This document shows, in pieces, positions 32,152 to 41,805 of a DNA stretch of 64,000 nt. Source of the stretch: Chondrosia reniformis (taxonomy: Eukaryota > Porifera > Demospongiae > Chondrillida > Chondrillidae); assembly GCA_947172415.1 (NCBI GenBank), contig OX359202.1:560501-624500 (forward strand), given 5' to 3'. Numbering within the stretch: the stretch's first letter is position 1; every line of letters starts with the position of its first letter. Under the pieces are notes generated by a model. That model saw only the letters and a list, made by a program, of their open reading frames with translations, did not search any database and was not told where the DNA came from. Both the position numbers and the translations under genes were made by a program.

Positions 32152-34205
32152 ATGACAGAGTGGTCCAAGTATGGGCTAGCCGCTGGAGGAGCATCCCTTG
32201 CTACAGCCGCTTTGGGTCTGTTTGGCTGGTACATGTATCGGAAACACTACCAGACCGACCCTGCCAGCGAGTGGGACGATGCGGATCCCAGGCTACAAGC
32301 CCTCCTGGGATTCCACAATCCTCCTCCCGACTACTATCCTTTTGGGGTTGGGCCAAAGGATGGCGTAAAGTTTACAGAAAATCTCGCCAATATTTGTGCT
32401 CATCACAAAAAGGTTGAAGTTCTTCTCTATAGTAACAGACTATACGTAGTTACAGTAACTAGGGCATTGTGGTGAAATGTATAGATAACTAAAGATATCA
32501 TATCTCTCTTACTGAAATCAGAAAAAAGATGGCCCAATATATATGTGTGTGTGTATATTGCTGTACTCAATAATTGATCCAAACCCACTTTTTCATTTTA
32601 TCTACATTTCAAAGAACCATATCTGAGATGTGATCCATATATGGTCAATTTATTCATGCTTTGCAAGATATTAATATTGCTGTGTATGTAACTACACTAA
32701 ACTGTCTAGGATGGTGTGAAGGATCGAGTGTTGGAGGTCGGCTGTGGACCTGGAGGAATCTCATTTGCTCTATCAAGAGTGTTTGAAGAGGTCAAAGGTG
32801 TTGACCTTTCTGAGAGCTTCATATTGAAATGTAAAACTGTCAAGGAGACGGGTGAAATTACCTATCAAATACCGGTTGAAGGGGATATTTTGAGAGAAGT
32901 CACATACAAAGTTCCTGAAGATATAGTGAGTCAATTGAACAGATTTTTAATTTTATTTGACTTGCAATTGAGGCTTGCCATGCCCTTTCCATTCTCACCA
33001 CACCCCCATCCTCAATAGGTTTTATAATGTGATCAAAATTTAGTGATTTTCTATATTATTTTTCGCTTTTTGTTTCAATTGATTTGGACCAATAGGATCG
33101 CAATAAAGTTACCTTTGAATTGAAGGATGCTACAAAGATGGAGTTGTCCTCAACAGGAACTTTTGGTTGTGTTGTAGCTTCCAATATCATACACCATATT
33201 CCTAACCCCGAGGCCTTTATCTTGAAGATGAAGAAGTTTGTTGAGCCAGGAGGTACCTTTGTGTTGGCAGACTTTTACAGGTGGGAGGGACACATGGCTA
33301 AAGTGAGTCATTTGGAGATGTTATACATATATGGTGTGATTTACTAATCTAGTACAAGTGTTTAAACAACCTCAAAATAAGAGAGAGCTAAGGATTCAAA
33401 GAAGAGCTTCCAGAAAGACTTCCAGGGTCACTAAAGAAGGTGGTATTCCCATAAACAGCTGGCCCAGTGCAGCAGAAAAATATAGAGAAGTTCTCTATCC
33501 TCATCCAATTAAAGCTCTCACTAGCCTGTTTAGCCTTCTATTATTTGCTATTTAATATGATATGGACCTGGAGGAATCTCATTATTATTTAATAGATGTA
33601 GTATCTTTTGAAAGGTTCATCTTTCAAACTGTTTGAGCATCTAGAGACGCAGTTGGTAACAATCTTTTCAAGTATCAGACATTTCAACCCTGATCATGAG
33701 GATCTTCTTCAGTGACTGACGTTGGTCCGTAGGTGTCCCCTTTTTATAGCCATTGGTTCCCCTAGCTGCCATTTTGGATGACATCATCAGTTACATCATT
33801 TTCTTTATCAAAACGTCGTGACCCTTCTAAAAGATAGTGAACAGTCCTCTAAAGTTCTTTGCTATACCAGCCTATCTATCTATATGTCTGCTTATTGAAT
33901 AAGTCATATACTCCTATATATATAAGATGTACGTATACATACTTGTAATATATGATTAAATTTGTATATTGTATATTAAAAAATTAATGTACTTCAACTT
34001 GTGTACTTTACAGAAGTTCTGGTTGGGTGGGTATACTGATTCTGAAGGTAAGACAGTCTCAACTCTAGAGACCCTTCAGCGTCTCATGAAAGATGACTTT
34101 GAGCTGGAGGAGATTACTGATGTTCCAATCCTAGCAAGGGAGAACAGACTTACCTATCGACTGATGATAGACCAGGTCAGCGTGTGGAGAAGGAAGGAGA
34201 AGTGA
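32152..34205 (+). CDS. Membrane-anchored OvoA-type SAM methyltransferase, copy 3 (unit 1)
   Basis: Four exons (32152-32412, 710-925, 33096-33302 and 34014-34205, the second being 32710-32925), 291 aa. The N-terminus carries a hydrophobic anchor (GGASLATAALGLFGWYMY). Motif I is LEVGCGPGGISFALS, followed by GVDLSESF, FGCVVASNIIHHIPNPEAF, EPGGTFVLADFY and YRLMIDQVSVWRRKEK. More diverged from bacterial OvoA than copy 1 but with the same exon plan. The first donor is weak (AAG/GTTGAAG). This is the only complete gene of the methyltransferase type that was carried into the segmental array. Units 2-4 hold 5'-truncated relatives. Confidence 0.8.
33598..33745. repeat. Foldback-family copy in the last methyltransferase intron (unit 1)
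   Basis: TTTTGAAAGGTTCATCTTTC, ATCTAGAGACGCAGTTG, and on the minus strand CTGAAGAAGATCC...AGGGTTGAAATGTCTGA. Preceded at about 33565 by GGACCTGGAGGAATCTCATT, a 20-base copy of the methyltransferase motif I exon. Confidence 0.65.
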
Positions 34206-34411
34206 TGAACTGAAATTACAAAACATTTCAACTACTTTTAGAGCAAATTTAGAGCATAATTTTATGTAATAAATAATGGTGTTCAAACTTTTAAAAGTTA
34301 CACTTCAGCCAGTCAAGTAGAAATGTTACAGCTCTCTTTATAAAGTATGCATTATATACAGTATTATCATTATACATAAGCAGCTATTGCATTATCAAGT
34401 GAAGAGGTTGC

Positions 34412-34725
34412 TCAATTTTGATCAAGTAAGGGCTGCTTGTCCAAATTGCTCTCCAAATCTTTATCTTCTGGATCACTTTTGGATTGCTTTATCTGGTATT
34501 TCTTCCTTGTCCAACACATATATAAAACAGCTGCTATGATAACTGATGCAAGTGTGATAAATGTTCCAAACAGACATCCAATCCAAAAAACTGGAACTTC
34601 CACTAAGTATATATATTACAGAACAACATGAAACCAAACCTGTATGTTCTATATAGCAGTACTCATTCTTACTTTCTGTGTTTGTCGGGTCTTCTTTGAC
34701 TGTAACATTACACTCATTTGATGAG
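34412..34725 (-). pseudogene. Delta ligand 3' end (transmembrane and tail exon), unit 1
   Basis: Equivalent to the last exon of the Delta gene at 47839-48062: WIGCLFGTFITLASVI...AVLY membrane segment, basic RKKYQIKQSK stop-transfer and a DKQPLLDQN tail, still open. The piece of the preceding exon (34670-34725) breaks off at GATGAG and joins directly to ATTTAGGAGTCC, the kinase 5' flank. No EGF or DSL exons remain, so no ligand can be made. Confidence 0.8.
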
Positions 34726-34788
34726 ATTTAGGAGTCCTTATGCAACTGCTGTGTTTGCAGACAGAGCTTCCAGTAGGGAACCGCAAAG

Positions 34789-34857
34789 ATGTCTCGTGAT
34801 CAGCCGTTCACTCCCACTCGTGATCAGCCGTTCCTCCCACTCGTAAAGTATGGCTGA
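34789..34857 (+). promoter_or_regulatory. Upstream ORF overlapping the kinase start (unit 1)
   Basis: ATG at 34789 opens a 22-codon frame (MSRDQPFTPTRDQPFLPLVK...) whose TGA at 34855 lies inside ATGGCTGA of the kinase start. Equivalents occur in units 2 and 4. Unit 3 has a single GATCAGCCGTTC unit and a longer uORF (55607-55687) in another frame. A translational-control role is an inference. Confidence 0.45.
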
Positions 34858-37459
34858 ACGACAACGCCTCCCAAAATGCCCTGCTAACTTGAAGCTTTCT
34901 TCCAAAGAACTTGGACGAGGAGCTTATGGTGCTGTACGAGAAGGAGAATTTAATGGTCGCCCTGTAGCAGTGAAAACTGTCCACAGTGAGATAGCTCAAG
35001 GTAAACCTCTCGAGGATTTCATCAGAGAATGTCAGCTTCTAGCCAGTCTCGAGGACCACCCCAATATCGTCAAATCGTACGGTGCCTTCGAAAGCAGGAG
35101 CGGCGAGCCCATGTTGGTTCTAGAACGAATGAAGGAGAATCTCCGTGAGTATCTCAGTCGAAATCGCGGTACTTTGAGCCGAAAGAGACAATTGGAAATA
35201 TGTCTGGGTATTGCGTCTGGTCTAAAGTTTCTTCACGAAAGGAATCCTCCGGTGGCCCATCGCGACGTGACGGATAAAAACGTGTTGATCGGTGAAGACG
35301 GTAGCGTGAAAGTGAGCGACCTCGGTCAATCCAAACTGCTGGAGAATGGAGACGTATACATGAGCACTACTGCTCCTGGTAATGTCGTGTACATGCCACC
35401 AGAAGCACTGAAAAGTGGCAATTCTCATTTCAGTGTGAAGGTGGATGTGTTCTCCTTTGGAGTGCTGATGTTGCAGATTGCTACTCAGTGCCAACCGACA
35501 TGTGGTCTGGTTGGTATTGGAGTCACGTCAGAGTTGGAGCGTCGGAGAGGTGATCTGTCCAAACTGCCAAGTGAACATTCTCTTAAGCCGTTAATCAAGT
35601 TGTGTCTGAAGGATGACTACAAGAACAGACCTGATATTGATATAGTCCATGATCTGATAAAGACACCTTTTGATCTGATTCCACAGCATGAAAGTGAAGT
35701 AAGAAGATGTTAATATGTTGTCAAGAATAGTTATTGAGTGTGTACAACTGTATGATTTCCCAATCCTGCTGTCATTTTCCAAATAAGGTCAAGATGGATA
35801 TATTTATTGTCTGTCGCATTGCTACATGTACATTGTCTGGCTGTTTATTTCCTTTGACAATCCATGGCTATGATGGTGTTACTGTATAAGGATCTTCACT
35901 TTGCAGCCGACTGCCACATTTAATTATACCTCTACACCTTTGGTTAATTGTCCATTGACCATAGACCATCTATACTGAATAATAGTGTATGGTCTTCTAT
36001 GGTTTGATTGAGTATTTAACTCCAAATGACTGGACATATATACAAGTATCTGATTGTATAGTGTATGAATGTCGTGTGATTCACCTCTCCATATTATAAT
36101 TTAACCAAATTTGCAATCTCCTGTTTTTTCAATTTTTCAAATAAAGTCCATATTGTCTATCATACTGGTACATGTACCAACGGACATGTATATTTCAGGT
36201 TTTTATATAAACTACATGTATACCTTATTACTATTTACTGTAATGATTGCACAATCTCTAGTCACTGATATCTGACATGGGAGCAGTACAGATCTCTCCT
36301 CATGAAGTGTCAAAGAAACAGAACTACAATGAAGGTAACAACGTAAGTGAACATATAATAGTGTTGTTAAAAGTTACAAGTGACAGCTATATCACATGTA
36401 TAACTTCTTTATAGTTAACCTTATTTTGTAGTTTCCCATAATGATATTCTATTAATATTGTAATTTAACTGTATACATAATATAAATTATACTGTAATAT
36501 TGAAAATGCAAATGAATATAATTTCTGTTTTGTAGTGTTTCAGAAGTGATCTCCTCTTAAGTGGTCATCGCTTTCTTAAATCAAACTTACCAAATATGCC
36601 AGTAGCTGTTTGGGCTGCAAATGCACACTACCTTGATGGTAAGGTCTTCATTACAGGAGGATTTCTAGGTAATATGTCCCCTTGCAAGGTGATACAGGTC
36701 TACCATATTGATGATCAGAAATGGACCACAATTTCAGATATCCCACAATACTCATGTGGAGCAGACATTATACAAGGTCATCTGACACTGATCGGAGGAA
36801 CGGATGCAGTTACTGAAGAAGCTACAGGAAAGCTGTCTACATATGTTAATGATCATTGGGAAGAAATCTACCCTCCTATGCCAACACCTAGATTTTGGTT
36901 AGGAGTAGCACTTGAAGATAACCGTTTGATCACAGCTGGTGGTGCGTGTGCTGGTGCAGTATTGAGTACAGTTGAAGTGTTAAACACAGAATCAAAGCAG
37001 TGGTACTCTCCGAAGAGTCTACAGTTGCCAGAACCTATATATTCATGTGGTATTACTATTTCCAGTGGATATGTGTATATAGGAGGAGGAGTGAATGCTG
37101 CAAAGAAGAGTTATTGGAGGTTACCGTGGAGTGCAGTACAACGGTCAGTACAGAGCAGAGATAATACATCATCACGAGTCACTTGGGAGAAGATAGCTGA
37201 TTCACTATTTATGTTTTCATCTCTCTTACCCAACAACAAGCTGCCAGTCTTGTTTGGAGGAGTGGATGACAAAATGACATCAGACATTTTTGTGTATGAC
37301 CCAACTCAGAAGAGATGGACAGCAGTAGGCAACATTAGTACAGAATGTTTTAGACCATGTGTGGTACCTATTAACTCTAATGCAGTATTTGTATGTAGTG
37401 GTTATATAGGTATCAACAGTTGTACAAACAAAGCAGAACGTCTTGTAATGTGTTTGTAA
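34850..37459 (+). CDS. Protein kinase-Kelch fusion, copy A (unit 1)
   Basis: Three exons, all phase 0: 34850-35698 (kinase), 36262-36342 (27-residue linker) and 36536-37459 (Kelch); 617 aa. Kinase: Gly loop GRGAYGAVREG, VAVK lysine, helix C Glu in FIRECQLL, catalytic HRDVTDKN, DLG in place of DFG (VSDLGQSK), MPPEAL. It looks active and TKL/TK-like, but I cannot name a family. Kelch part: about five blades (VFITGG, LTLIGG, LITAGG, VYIGGG, PVLFGG). If the first intron is retained, translation stops after EVRRC and gives a kinase alone of 287 aa. A substrate-recognition role for the Kelch propeller is inferred. Confidence 0.8.
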
Positions 37460-37757
37460 TTTTTATAGTTATACAATTTTAGAAAACATAATAATAATAA
37501 TAGTAATATAATTGTTTGTTTGTAATAAATGGAATATTGATTGATATTATTGTTGTGCAAATATATTTGAATTATACAGTAAGGAATTGAAAAATTCAGG
37601 GAAATCCCCCTTGGTAATTGAAATGAATAATGTTATTCAAAATCTTAAAAAACACTAGAACAATAACAATAGGACTAGATTCAAAATGTTGATTATTTTA
37701 ACATGCTAAAAGGTGACACTAGATGAATGTCCAATCTCTTATTTGAAGAGAAATGAG

Positions 37758-38656
37758 TCACAGCTCTGTAGTGAGTGTCTCCATGCACTGTCCAGATGCG
37801 ACATTCCAGAACTTGACTGTCTTATCTGAGCTACCTCCTCCGGTAGCCAAAGGATTCAATTGCCAAGGACACCAGGAGAGGGCCTGACATGGACAAAGGA
37901 ACATTAAGGGGTTGTCATGGTAACCGAAAATGGCTCATTTTCAGTATAAACGTAGCTAAACATTCAAATTGAAAGTTATAACAAATCCTACTATATCTCA
38001 CACACTTGAATGTGACAAAACACTCACTTTGACTGCTGCTTTGTGCTCCTTGAAGGTGTGTTTGGGAGTGGTCCAAGGACTCCTCCCACAAGTGTCCCAT
38101 ACCTGGACTAGGCAGTCATTACCTCCACTGGCAAGGTAGCGACCGTTGGGCGACCACTTTAGTCCACACACCTCATGTTTGTGTCCTTTCACAGTCTCTA
38201 CAAGCATGTTCCTTGCTCTGGTGTTGTATATGTGCACTTCTCCACTTCTTGAACCGAAGGCCAGTAACGTCTTGTTCCAGTCTAAACAGGCAACTCTGGC
38301 AGAATGGGACTGACAGGACCGGACCTTCTTTGACTGTTCAACATTCCAAATCTGAAGAGTTACAAGAAAATAAATAAACAATTATTATAATTCCATGTTA
38401 ATGGTAAAATTCCATTTCTGGTGATATTACCATTGTAACGGATATTGCACAACTCTCACTTGTATTTCGCCATCACTTTTGGCTACTGCCAACAGTCTAC
38501 CACTTTGGTCCCACTTAACAGCAGTGTTGTACTGAGAGGTGAATCCAGTCCGATAGAGCTCCTTGATGGAGCTGGTGTCAGCATTCCACACGTACACTAC
38601 ACTACCCAGTGCCACAGCCAACAGATTAGCACTGCCCCAGTCCAGAGTGTTTATGT
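37758..38656 (-). pseudogene. Cdc20/Fizzy-like WD40 gene, truncated copy 1 (unit 1)
   Basis: Exons encode [73 protein letters not shown] and LSWCPWQLNPLATGGGSSDK. This is the order of the Cdc20 propeller, the APC/C co-activator. No exon for the N-terminal C-box, KEN or MAD2-binding region lies before it. The 3' end is cut: after METLTT the sequence jumps to GAGCTGTGA. Compared with copy 2 this is a deletion of about 320 bp that removes the last blades. Confidence 0.8.
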
Positions 38657-38748
38657 CTGGATACAAGGATGAAGGAAAGATATTTGTGAAATATACACTT
38701 ATACAGCTAAATATCTGCACACTTTAGATTGCTATTTAATAATATATA

Positions 38749-38832
38749 GTGTTTCTTTCAGAGTATTTAGCAAGGGGGGGGGGGGGCAAAATGCAAATTG
38801 CCCCTCTGTCCCTCCAGTGAAAGAAACCCTAG
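38749..38832. mobile_element. Small MITE-like element with poly-G core
   Basis: Ends GTGTTTCTTTCAG and TGAAAGAAACCC are inverted repeats of each other. The inside has a run of 14 G and GCCCCTCTGTCCCTCC. A larger relative lies at 59965-60112. Confidence 0.55.
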
Positions 38833-38840
38833 TAGGTAGT

Positions 38841-38963
38841 ATAATAAGAAGTTGATTATCCGAACCGGAGGGTGTTTGGATAACTGTAAGTTACAGTGAA
38901 ACACTTTTACATGCATATGCAGCTAAATATATGCACACTTATAATAATAATCGACGTCCTACT
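38841..38963. mobile_element. pogo-like MITE at the unit 1/unit 2 boundary
   Basis: Inverted ends TAAGAAGTTGATTATCCGAA and ATAATCGACGTCCTACTG resemble pogo/Tigger-type termini (CGATTATCCG). Copies at 40409-40526, 46104-46226 and 60114-60239. In units 2-4 it directly abuts the truncated methyltransferase exon. Confidence 0.65.
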
Positions 38964-39126
38964 GTAATGATGATGGACCTGGAGGAATCTCATTTGCTCT
39001 CTCAAGGGTGTTTGAAGAGGTCAAAGGTGTTGACCTTTCTGAGAGCTTCATATTGAAATGTAAAACTGTCAAGGAGACGGGTGAAATTTACTATCAAATG
39101 CCGGTTGAAGGGGATATTTTGAGAGC

Positions 39127-39626
39127 ACAAAGTGGCAGCTTCATATCTCTCTGTTTGACAGAGTTGCAGAACCAAATGTACATTAAATTACAGGTATACG
39201 AATTTAATGTATGGTGAGAAATAGGGCAAATTTGGGCGAATATCAAAATTTGCAAAACTCATTGGAAACCTTTCATACATGTCTGTGAACATACTGACAC
39301 AAAGTGGCAGCTGCATATCTCTCCGTTTGACAGAGCTACAGCACTCTAATGTACATTAAATTTCTACTATACGACCTTAAATGGTGTAGCATATATATCG
39401 CGCGATACTATAATGCAAATTATCGGCATACCAAGTTAAAATGTTTTGACATGAATGGGGCAACTAGAAACACGTAGGGACAGTCCAGAACGCAGCTGTC
39501 AGAAGGTCTTTACATAGAGGCAGGTAGCCATTATGTTATTACTGTAATTGAGATTGAGTGAGGCTGGTTATACCAGTTTACGTTCATATCGGAACACCTC
39601 TCGCTAAAATCGTTTCTACATGTTGT
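39127..39626. repeat. Insert of dispersed repeat inside the methyltransferase relic
   Basis: Contains the block CACAAAGTGGCAGCT.CATAT, then TTTGACAGAG, then AATGTACATTAAATT, twice (39125 and 39299). Related, inverted, to 14480-14735. Flanked by about 100 bp of duplicated exon 2 sequence. Confidence 0.6.
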
Positions 39627-40408
39627 CAAAGGTGTTGACCTTTCTGAGAGCTTCATATTGAAATGTAAAACTGTCAAGGAGACGGGTGAAATTTACTATC
39701 AAATGCCGGTTGAAGGGGATATTTTGAGAGAAGTCACGTACAACGTTCCTGAAGATATAGTGAGTCAATTGAACAGATTTTTAATTTTATTTGACTTGCA
39801 ATTGAGGCTTGCCACGCCCTTTCCATTCTCACCACACCCCCATCCTCAATAGGTTTTATAATGTGATCAAATTTTAGTGATTTTCTATATTATTTTTTTT
39901 GCTTTTTGATGTATTGATTTGGACCAATAGGATCGCAGTAAAGTTACCTTTGAATTGAAGGATGCTACAAAGATGGAACTGTCCTCAACAGGAACATTTG
40001 GTTGTGTCGTAGCTCCAATATCATACACCATATTCCTAACCCCAAGGCCTTTATCTTGAAGATGAAGAAGTTTGTTGAGCCAGGAGGTACCTTTGTGTTG
40101 GCAGACTTTTACAGGTGGGAGGGACACATGGCTAAAGTGAGTCAATTGGAGATGTTATACGTATATAGTGTGATTTACTAATCTAGTACAAGTGTTTAAA
40201 CAACCTCAAAATTAAGAGAGAGCTAAGGATTCAAAGAAGAGCTTCCAGAAAGACTTCCAGGGTCACTAATGAAGGTTGGTATTCCCAGAAACAGCTGGCC
40301 CAGTGCAGCAGAAGAATATATAGAGAAGATCTCTATCCTCATGAGCTCATCCAATTAAAGCTCTCACTGTTTAGCCTTTTATTATTTGCTATTTAATATG
40401 ATATAGTA

Positions 40409-40526
40409 GGAAGTCGATTATCCGAACCAGGGGGTGTTAGGATATTGTATATAAGTTCAGTGAAACACTTTTACATGCAGCTAAATATCTGCACACTTAT
40501 AATACTAATCGACATCCTACTGTAAA
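40409..40526. mobile_element. pogo-like MITE plus exon fragment in an intron (unit 2)
   Basis: TAGGAAGTCGATTATCCGAA to CTAATCGACATCCTACTG, followed by GATGATGGACCTGGAGGAAT, the same MITE/exon 2 junction as at the 5' end of the relic. So the junction itself was copied into this intron. Confidence 0.65.
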
Positions 40527-40561
40527 GATGATGGACCTGGAGGAATCTCATTATTATTTAA

Positions 40562-40705
40562 TAGATGTAGTATCTTTTGAAAGGTTCATCTTTCAAACTG
40601 TTTGAACATCTAGAGATGCAGTTGGTAACAATCTTTTCAAGTATCAGACATTTCAACCCTGAGGATCGGTCTTCTTCAGTGACTGACGTTGGTCCGTAGG
40701 TGTCC
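40562..40705. repeat. Foldback-family copy (unit 2)
   Basis: Same arm and core as the unit 1 copy. The core on the minus strand reads CTGAAGAAGACCGATCC + TCAGGGTTGAAATG, with a different loop but the pairing ACC/GGT kept. Confidence 0.65.
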
Positions 40706-41345
40706 CCTTTTTATAGCCATTGGTTCCCCTAGCTGCCATTTTGGATGACATCATCAGTTACATCATTTTCTTTATCAAAACATCCTGACCCTTCTAAAAG
40801 ATAGTGAACAGTCCTATAAAGTTCTTTGCTATACCAGCCTATCTATCTATATGTATGCTTATTGAATAAGTCCTATACTCTATATATAAGATGTACATAT
40901 ACATACTTGTAATATATGATTAAATTTGTATATTATAATTATATATTAAAAAATTAATGTACTTCAACTTGTGTACTTTACAGAAGTTCTGGTTGGGCGG
41001 GTATACTGATTCTGAAGGTAAGACAGTCTCCACTCTAGAGACCCTTCAGCATCTCATGAAAGATGACTTTGAGCTGGAGGAGATTACTGATGTTCCAATC
41101 CTAGCAAGGGAGAACAGACTTACCTATCGACTGATGATAGACCAGGTCAGCGTGTGGAGAAGGAAGGAGAAGTGATGAACTGAAATTACAAAACATTTCA
41201 ACTACTTTTAGAGCAAATTTAGAGCATAATTTTATGTAATAAATAATGGTGTTCAAACTTTTAAAATTTACACTTCAAGTAGAAAAGTTACAGCTCTCCT
41301 TATAAAGTATGCATTATATACAGTATTATCATTATACATAAGCAG

Positions 41346-41684
41346 TTATTGCATAATCAAGTGAAAAGGTTGCTCAATTTTGATCAAGTAAGGGCTGCTT
41401 GTCCAAGTCAAGTGAAATTGCTCTCCCAATCTTCGTCTTCTGGTCTGGTATTTCTTCCTTGTCAAACACACATATAAAACAGCCGCTATGATAATGATAA
41501 TGACTGATGCAAGTATGATAAATGTTCCAAAACATCCAATCCAAAACATTAGAGCTGGAACTGGAACTTCCACTAAGTATATATTTTACAGAACAACATG
41601 GAACCAAATCTGTAATACAGTATGTTCTATATAGCTGTGTTTGTTGTGTCTTCATTGACTGTAACATTGTACTCATTTGATGAG
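41346..41684 (-). pseudogene. Delta ligand 3' end, unit 2
   Basis: Transmembrane exon (WIGCFGTFIILASVIIIII) with a small deletion after KKYQ that shifts the cytoplasmic tail out of the DKQPLLDQ frame. Unit 4 shares this lesion; unit 1 does not. Ends at the common GATGAG/ATTTAGG junction (41684/41685). Confidence 0.8.
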
Positions 41685-41805
41685 ATTTAGGAGTCCTTAT
41701 GCAACTGTTGTTTGCAGACAGAGCTTCAGTAGGGAACCGCAAAGATGTCTCGTGATCAGCCGTTCACTCCCACTCGTGATCAGCCGTTCCTCCCACTCGT
41801 AAAGT

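Larger units (their letters stand above)
38968..41175 (+). pseudogene. Methyltransferase relic, unit 2
   Basis: Begins inside exon 2 at GGACCTGGAGGAATCTC. Exon 1 (membrane anchor) and the first half of motif I (LEVGC) are missing, replaced by a MITE. Exon 2 breaks after ATTTTGAGAG at about 39126, followed by 500 bp of repeat. It then restarts with a second copy of about 100 bp of the same exon (39627-39761). Exon 3 (about 39932-40138) has lost one base at GTAGCTCCAATATC (GTAGCTTCCAATATC in unit 1), shifting the frame. Exon 4 (40984-41175) is intact. Cannot encode a working enzyme. Confidence 0.85.

Noticed and set aside
35222-35494. Antisense open frame inside the kinase, repeated in the other copies
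   Set aside because: Conserved only because the kinase is; it has no homology or start signals of its own.
36596-37459. Kelch domain as an independent gene starting at the internal ATG
   Set aside because: That ATG is not conserved in copy C, upstream residues stay open to a good acceptor, and phases match the kinase exons.
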